Below the pieces are notes generated by a model. It had not been told where the DNA came from. It saw nothing but the letters and a program-made list of their open reading frames with translations, and searched no databases. Below are positions 6,027 to 9,958 of a stretch of DNA of 9,958 bases, piece by piece. The position numbers and the translations under genes were made by a program. Every line of letters begins with the position of its first letter. Position 1 is the first letter of the stretch. Origin of the DNA: an uncultured Bacilli bacterium (GTDB taxonomy: Bacteria > Bacillota_I > Bacilli_A > RF39 > UBA660); contig CANQIR010000035.1 in the NCBI GenBank assembly GCA_947624095.1, positions 1-9,958 on the forward strand. The letters are read 5' to 3'.

Positions 6027-7964
6027 ATGAAAGTATTCTTTAACAAACTTAAAAATTGTCGAAAATCATATAGTATTACCTATATAATTTTATCAATATT
6101 TTATCTTATAACCTTAGGTTTCTTTCTCTATTCCCTAAGTCGCCTACATAATATAGAAAATGTCCTTCGTCTTATTGTAACTATTATTATGGCCGCTTGG
6201 TTATTTATCTATCTAATAGTTTCTCCCATTAAATTATTTACTAAAAAAAATAAATCATTTATTGCTATAAGTATCATTACTGGTATTTTAATCCCTATCT
6301 TAATTATTGCTTCTTTATTAGTAAATTACTTTTTTAAAAACTTTGACTTTACTAAAGATTATTTAACTTATACTACTAATTTAGTAACTTTAACTGATAC
6401 CGAATTTAATTCCTCATCAAAAATTGGAATGATTTCTAATGAAAATGACTTAGAAGGTTATAAGTTAGCTAAAAAACTTTATGAACGCGATAAGATGTCT
6501 AATGAAATAGTTAGTTATGAAGACTATTACGAAATGCTTGCCGATTTATACAGTAAAAAAATTGATGCCATCTTTATTACTAGCAATTATACAATTATCT
6601 TTTCATCCGAAGAAACTTATCAAGATATAGCTAATCAAACTAAAGTTATTGCTGAATATAGTGAAAAACTAGAAAACCAAGATCTTACTTTAAAATCTAA
6701 TAAAAAATTATCTGAACCATTTACTGTTCTCTTAATGGGTGTCGATTCAGAAATTGATGGCTTAGATGTTAATCAAGCCTTTAATGGCGATACTTTAATG
6801 ATGATAACCTTTAATCCGAAAACTTTGACAGCTACAATGTTCAGTATGCCAAGAGATATGTACGTTCCTATCGCCTGCCGCAACAATAATCTAGCTAAAG
6901 TTAATTCTTCAGCTGCTTATGGTTCTGGTTGTGTTATTAATACTCTCCAAAATATCACCGGTATTGATATTGATTATTATGTTAAAATGAATTTTAAAGG
7001 CGTTGTTGATTTAGTTAATGCTGTTGGTGGCATTACAATTAATGTCGAAACCCCAAATTATGCATATAATCACGGTCATAATTGTAACGGTAAATTCTGT
7101 GAACAAAATTCTAATCGTAAATGGGGTAAAGATACTATTTATCTTGACCCAGGAATTCAAACCTTAAATGGTGAACAAGCTCTTGCCTATGCTAGATGCC
7201 GTGCTCTATATACCGAATCCGATATTGCTAGAAACCGTCATCAACAAGAAATAATTGAAGCCGTTGCCCAAAAATTTAGTACTATTAAATCCCTCGATGG
7301 CTTTCAACAAATCTTAAATGCTATCAGTAAAAATATGGATACTAATATTACTACTGATCAAATGCTTTCCTTCTACGAAGTAGCAAAAGATATGCTTTTT
7401 AAAAATGATTCTGATGAATTAATATCTATCCAAAAAACTTACTTAGAATATTATGATTTACCAGTTTACTTACCAGGTAGCGATACTGTAACTAGTGCTT
7501 TAGGTTACTACGATGCTAGTTTAGAAGCCATCAAAAAAGCAATGCGAGTTAATCTTGAATTAGAAAGTGCTGAAATGCCTAAAACCATCAGTATATCAGT
7601 TAATGAAAATTACGAAAGTAAAATTATTGGTAAAGGCTTAACCGATGACTCCCGAGTTGAAACAATGCCATCATTTACTAATAAAACTGTTACTGAAGCT
7701 ACTAGCTGGGGAGCTTCTCACAATATTCCAGTTTATATTGAATATGTTGACTATACCTCAGAGTATTATAATCCTGATGTCTCACCTGGTCTTATTGCTA
7801 ACCAATCAGTACATCGTGGTACCTTTCTAACTAATATTTCATCATTAACTATATATATTAATAGTGGTACAGCTCCGGAAAATCCTGTAATTCCAGAAGA
7901 GCCAGATTCTAATGAAAATGAAATCCCCGATATCGATATACCCGGTTCACCAACTCCCGAATAA
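6027..7964 (+). CDS. LytR-CpsA-Psr (LCP) family cell-wall ligase with accessory and PASTA domains
   Basis: The 645-residue protein has three predicted TM helices (about 17-38, 45-67, 77-100), so most of it lies outside the membrane. Residues 110-215 resemble the accessory domain of streptococcal CpsA proteins. The LCP catalytic domain is at about 230-415, with Asp240 (LLMGVDS), Asp255 (NGDTL), Arg276 (SMPRDMYVP), Arg390 (AYARCR) and Arg402/Arg404 (IARNRHQQ), the residues that bind the polyprenyl-pyrophosphate and metal. Residues 540-614 fit a PASTA domain (MPSFTNKTVTEA ... GLIANQSVHRGT), then an acidic Pro-rich tail. LCP enzymes transfer wall teichoic acid or capsule glycans from undecaprenyl carriers to peptidoglycan; the PASTA domain may bind peptidoglycan. 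The LCP domain carries five cysteines (284, 302, 353, 358, 391), unusual for an extracellular Firmicute protein. It is divergent from the autolysin operon, fitting a shared wall-assembly role. Confidence 0.9.
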   Translation: MKVFFNKLKNCRKSYSITYIILSIFYLITLGFFLYSLSRLHNIENVLRLIVTIIMAAWLFIYLIVSPIKLFTKKNKSFIAISIITGILIPILIIASLLVNYFFKNFDFTKDYLTYTTNLVTLTDTEFNSSSKIGMISNENDLEGYKLAKKLYERDKMSNEIVSYEDYYEMLADLYSKKIDAIFITSNYTIIFSSEETYQDIANQTKVIAEYSEKLENQDLTLKSNKKLSEPFTVLLMGVDSEIDGLDVNQAFNGDTLMMITFNPKTLTATMFSMPRDMYVPIACRNNNLAKVNSSAAYGSGCVINTLQNITGIDIDYYVKMNFKGVVDLVNAVGGITINVETPNYAYNHGHNCNGKFCEQNSNRKWGKDTIYLDPGIQTLNGEQALAYARCRALYTESDIARNRHQQEIIEAVAQKFSTIKSLDGFQQILNAISKNMDTNITTDQMLSFYEVAKDMLFKNDSDELISIQKTYLEYYDLPVYLPGSDTVTSALGYYDASLEAIKKAMRVNLELESAEMPKTISISVNENYESKIIGKGLTDDSRVETMPSFTNKTVTEATSWGASHNIPVYIEYVDYTSEYYNPDVSPGLIANQSVHRGTFLTNISSLTIYINSGTAPENPVIPEEPDSNENEIPDIDIPGSPTPE

Positions 7965-7968
7965 TTTA

Positions 7969-8003
7969 AAAAAACTCCATTTCCCTAAGAAATAGAGTTT
8001 TTT
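7969..8003. terminator. Bidirectional terminator between the convergent LCP and PHP genes
   Basis: AAAAAACTC (7969-7977) pairs with GAGTTTTTT (7995-8003), and ATTTC with GAAAT, with a single C-A mismatch and a 5-base loop. The A and T runs at both ends let it work in both directions. It starts just after the LCP stop codon and overlaps the stop codon of the PHP gene (8004-8002). Confidence 0.85.
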
Positions 8004-8865
8004 AATATCTACTTTTCACCTTTAATACTAAAGATAAAGTCTCTTCACCAATATTAACATTATTATTCTTCCCCGTTCCAAGCATTACATCCGGTTTAAC
8101 CTTAGGTCCATGATAATCCGTTCCCCCAGTTTCCAATAAACCATACTTATTAGCTAAATAATAATAAAACTTTCTATCTTTATCACTTGTATGAATATGT
8201 TGAATTTCTATTGCTTTTAAACCAATCCCTTGTAGATATTCTATTTCTTTTTCCAATTCCTCTTCATCCATTAATAAAGAACAAGGATGTGCCAGACTAG
8301 CAACTCCCCCAGCTTTATTAATCAATTCCACACATTCTTCTTTTGTTAAACCAACCTTTGCTTTTCTTACCTTTTCTAAAGCATATCTTAAATAAACATC
8401 AAATGCTTCATCAACAGTTTTACAATAACCTAGTTCAATTAACAATAAAGCCAATTGAGGTCTACCAACATTCGACTTACTATTTACCAGTGGTTCCAAC
8501 TTCTCCATCGGAATACATATTCCAAAATCTCTTTTTAAAACATCTACATACATTAATAAATTATATACCGCCGCTTTTTTCATATCATCTAATCTTCTAT
8601 TTAACTCTTCATTATCAAGATCAATATTATAACCAAGAATATGCATTCTTCCCTTACTAACCTTTGCTGTTAGTTCCGTACCACTATACCTTACAATTCC
8701 CATATCTGGCAATTTCATTAACTCCTTAGATCCTAAAATACTATCATGATCTGTAATTGCCATTATCCCAATATTATTTTGCATAGCTAACTCCATTAAC
8801 TCCCTTGGTGTATTACAACCATCTGAATAAATACTATGAATATGTAAATCAACCTTTTTTTCCAT
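8002..8865 (-). CDS. PHP-domain phosphoesterase (TrpH/YciV-like)
   Basis: This PHP-superfamily metal-dependent phosphoesterase has 287 residues from the ATG at 8865. Counted from an alternative GTG at 8874, the metal-binding motifs are DLHIHSIYSDG (His11, His13, Asp18), TDHD (Asp42, His43), GTEL (Glu67), HILGY (His78), LAHP (His196) and GGTDYHG (Asp253, His255). All the expected ligands are present, and the length is normal for the TrpH/YciV group. Characterised relatives are 5'-3' exoribonucleases (RNase AM) or 3',5'-nucleotide bisphosphate phosphatases; the substrate here is unproven. I prefer the ATG at 8865 because GAGGTG lies six bases upstream, and the GTG at 8874 is itself inside that ribosome binding site. 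The gene converges on the LCP gene and diverges from the LysR regulator. Confidence 0.88.
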   Translation of the reverse strand: MEKKVDLHIHSIYSDGCNTPRELMELAMQNNIGIMAITDHDSILGSKELMKLPDMGIVRYSGTELTAKVSKGRMHILGYNIDLDNEELNRRLDDMKKAAVYNLLMYVDVLKRDFGICIPMEKLEPLVNSKSNVGRPQLALLLIELGYCKTVDEAFDVYLRYALEKVRKAKVGLTKEECVELINKAGGVASLAHPCSLLMDEEELEKEIEYLQGIGLKAIEIQHIHTSDKDRKFYYYLANKYGLLETGGTDYHGPKVKPDVMLGTGKNNNVNIGEETLSLVLKVKSRY

Positions 8866-8881
8866 TTCTCCCACCTCATAC

Positions 8882-8910
8882 TTGCATTATACTCATAAAT
8901 TAATTATAAT
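8882..8910 (+). promoter_or_regulatory. SigA-type promoter for the LysR gene
   Basis: TTGCAT (8882-8887), a 17-base spacer and a perfect TATAAT (8905-8910) predict a start near 8917. The leader of about 56 bases contains the inverted repeat at 8931-8957 and then the AAGGAG ribosome binding site (8960-8965). Confidence 0.65.
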
Positions 8911-8914
8911 TAAA
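8886..8914 (-). promoter_or_regulatory. Probable promoter for the PHP gene
   Basis: The minus strand has a perfect TATAAT (8891-8886). The position 17 bases upstream reads TTTAAT (8914-8909), a weak -35. The start would be near 8879, leaving only a very short leader before the GAGGTG ribosome binding site. It occupies almost the same bases as the LysR promoter in the opposite direction. Confidence 0.5.
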
Positions 8915-8930
8915 ATACATATTTGTAATA

Positions 8931-8957
8931 TTTATCATAACTTTTAGTTATGATAAA
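8931..8957. repeat. Perfect 11-bp inverted repeat, candidate LysR operator
   Basis: The arms TTTATCATAAC (8931-8941) and GTTATGATAAA (8947-8957) are exact complements around TTTTA. The inner part reads T-AACTTTTAGTT-A, which fits the T-N11-A pattern typical of LysR-type binding sites. It lies downstream of the predicted start and two bases before the ribosome binding site. It could therefore repress the regulator's own gene as an operator, or mask translation as an RNA hairpin. Confidence 0.6.
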
Positions 8958-8972
8958 TAAAGGAGATTTTTT

Positions 8973-9866
8973 ATGAATATTAATTATGAACTATATCGCA
9001 TCTTTTATGTTGTTGCTACTACTGGTAATATCACCAAAGCCAGTCAAGAATTAATGATTAGTCAACCAGCAGTTACTAAACAAATTAAAACTTTAGAAAG
9101 TCAACTAGGTGGTGAACTATTTATCCGTACTAAAAAAGGTGTCCATTTAACTGAAAATGGCCAAGCCATTTATAAATATGTTAAGCAAGGTATTAACTGT
9201 TTTAATAATGCTGAATTAGTATTTTCTAATTTAAAACAACTAGAAACTGGTACCGTTAAAATTGGTATTAGCACCACCCTAGCTCGCTTATTTTTATTAC
9301 CCTATTTAGAAAAATTCCATCAACAATATCCTAAAATAACTATTCATCTCTTTACTGACCCCAGTAAAAAAATGCGTGAAATGCTTAAAACCGGTGATAT
9401 TGATATCTTGATTGCCAAAGAAAATCGTTATGAAGATGATGAATTAAAGATTACTCGCTTAGGCATTCTACATAACTGTATTGTCGCTTCCAATGCCTTT
9501 CCCGAATTAAAAAATAAAACTATTTCCCTGAAAGATTTAAACAACTACCCTATCCTTATCCAAAGACCTCCCTCAACTTCTCGCGATACCTTCGACCACT
9601 TTTGCCAAGAAAACAACATTCAACTTACATCCGCTATTGAAATAGCTAGTTCCTCTCTATTAGAAGATTTCGTCAAAATTGGTCTCGGTGTAGGCTTAGT
9701 AACCAAAGAATTTGCTGAATCTGAAATTAAAACTAACCATATTTTTGAAGTAAAAACCCAATTTAAACTACCCACCGTATATTACTCCCTTTTTACTCTA
9801 AAAGACTCTTATCACAGTTTTGGTGCCAATAAACTTATTGAAATAATAACTAATAAAACCAACTAG
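8973..9866 (+). CDS. LysR-type transcriptional regulator
   Basis: The 297-residue protein is a standard-length LysR regulator. A winged helix-turn-helix occupies residues 3-62, with the family motif TGNITKASQELMISQPAVTKQIKTLE at 17-42 (recognition helix about 30-42) and LFIRTKKGVHLTENG forming the wing. A linker helix follows (about 63-90). The periplasmic-binding-protein-like effector domain runs from about 93 (GTVKIGIST) to 290. The ligand cannot be read from the sequence. The gene starts at the ATG at 8973, seven bases after AAGGAG. LysR regulators commonly control the divergent neighbour, here the PHP phosphoesterase, and repress themselves; the shared promoter region and the dyad at 8931-8957 support that, as inference. 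Confidence 0.93.
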   Translation: MNINYELYRIFYVVATTGNITKASQELMISQPAVTKQIKTLESQLGGELFIRTKKGVHLTENGQAIYKYVKQGINCFNNAELVFSNLKQLETGTVKIGISTTLARLFLLPYLEKFHQQYPKITIHLFTDPSKKMREMLKTGDIDILIAKENRYEDDELKITRLGILHNCIVASNAFPELKNKTISLKDLNNYPILIQRPPSTSRDTFDHFCQENNIQLTSAIEIASSSLLEDFVKIGLGVGLVTKEFAESEIKTNHIFEVKTQFKLPTVYYSLFTLKDSYHSFGANKLIEIITNKTN

Positions 9867-9879
9867 TTTTAGTTGGTTT
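9856..9879 (+). terminator. Hairpin overlapping the LysR stop codon
   Basis: AAACCAACTA (9856-9865) and TAGTTGGTTT (9870-9879) pair perfectly around GTTT, and the TAG stop codon (9864-9866) lies within it. No long T run follows, so alone it would be a weak terminator. It may act together with the hairpin at 9892-9930. Confidence 0.4.
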
Positions 9880-9891
9880 CAGGTTGTTGAC

Positions 9892-9930
9892 AAAGTGGTA
9901 TGTTTAAAACGAACATATCGCTTTTTGTTT
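9892..9930 (+). terminator. Rho-independent terminator downstream of LysR
   Basis: AAAGTGGTATGTTT (9892-9905) pairs with GAACATATCGCTTT (9911-9924) over 14 positions around AAAAC, using three G-U wobbles, and is followed by further T-rich sequence (TTGTTT). The wobbles pair only in the plus-strand RNA, so the element is directional and belongs to the LysR transcript. Confidence 0.65.
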
Positions 9931-9953
9931 GATAAAATTGATTATTTTTATCA
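9930..9953. repeat. Short inverted repeat at the window end
   Basis: TGATAAAA (9930-9937) and TTTTATCA (9946-9953) are exact complements around an 8-base AT-rich spacer. They share the TGATAAA half-site with the dyad before LysR, but in the opposite arm order. In such AT-rich sequence this may be chance. No gene start is visible in the last 90 bases. Confidence 0.3.
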
Positions 9954-9958
9954 TTTCG

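Noticed and set aside
7645..7830. Plus-strand open frame of 61 codons
   Set aside because: It is out of frame inside the PASTA-coding part of the LCP gene and has no independent support.
8343..8660. Plus-strand open frame of 105 codons
   Set aside because: It is antisense to the PHP phosphoesterase, whose motifs are all intact; the product has no recognisable family.
2244..9866. Mycoplasma-type genetic code (UGA as Trp), suggested by low G+C and the absence of TGA stops
   Set aside because: Tryptophan is encoded by TGG throughout, none of the genes needs a TGA read-through, and the wall-synthesis genes argue against a wall-less mollicute. Six stops are too few to read meaning into the lack of TGA.
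9887..9892. TTGACA that could be a -35 box for a gene to the right
   Set aside because: No acceptable -10 lies 15-19 bases downstream, and the bases fall at the edge of the terminator stem.

Overview
The window is AT-rich (roughly 30% G+C by eye). It has strong AGGAGG-type ribosome binding sites, TTGACA/TATAAT promoters, short intergenic gaps and standard-code genes (TGG for Trp, no in-frame TGA). This points to a low-GC Firmicute. Peptidoglycan hydrolase and LytR-CpsA-Psr (LCP) genes show that it has a cell wall, so it is not a wall-less mollicute. The mix of Rpn-family nuclease, cadherin-like/dockerin surface proteins and a PASTA-LCP protein fits uncultured gut Bacilli or Clostridia; that placement is inference.

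Layout. (1) 1-2213, minus strand: a 3'-truncated AAA-family ATPase of the overcoming-lysogenization-defect (OLD)/RloA/abortive-infection (Abi)-like type (ATP-binding COG1106 group), then an Rpn-family PD-(D/E)XK nuclease with a 12-bp tandem repeat encoding Glu-Gly-Arg-Ala units. Both families are linked to anti-phage defence or mobile DNA. A terminator separates them and each has its own promoter region, so they are neighbours rather than an operon. (2) 2238-5940, minus strand: a two-gene operon (12-bp gap) of secreted or surface proteins. The first gene is an SH3b + glucosaminidase + cadherin-like + dockerin autolysin. The second is a membrane-anchored protein with a cohesin-like Ig domain, a cadherin-like domain, one TM helix and a long Lys/Glu-rich cytoplasmic tail. 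(3) 5966-8003, plus strand, divergent from the operon: an LCP-family protein with three N-terminal TM helices, an accessory domain, the LCP catalytic domain and a C-terminal PASTA domain. Regions 2 and 3 together form a cell-wall remodelling and attachment locus. (4) 8002-9930: a PHP-domain phosphoesterase (minus) and a LysR-type regulator (plus), divergently transcribed from promoters that almost completely overlap. A perfect inverted repeat lies in the LysR leader.

The most interesting possibility is that the surface operon encodes a self-contained dockerin/cohesin-like pair, which would dock an autolysin onto a transmembrane scaffold outside any cellulosome. Other observations are a possible internal translation start in the Rpn gene (compare the known RpnS antitoxins), its expandable repeat, an 18-bp perfect palindrome in its leader, a near-perfect 14-bp-arm inverted repeat at the start of the ATPase transcript, and the mutually exclusive PHP/LysR promoters.

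No RNA genes, CRISPR arrays or insertion sequences were recognised. Every stretch of more than 300 bases is covered by a gene.
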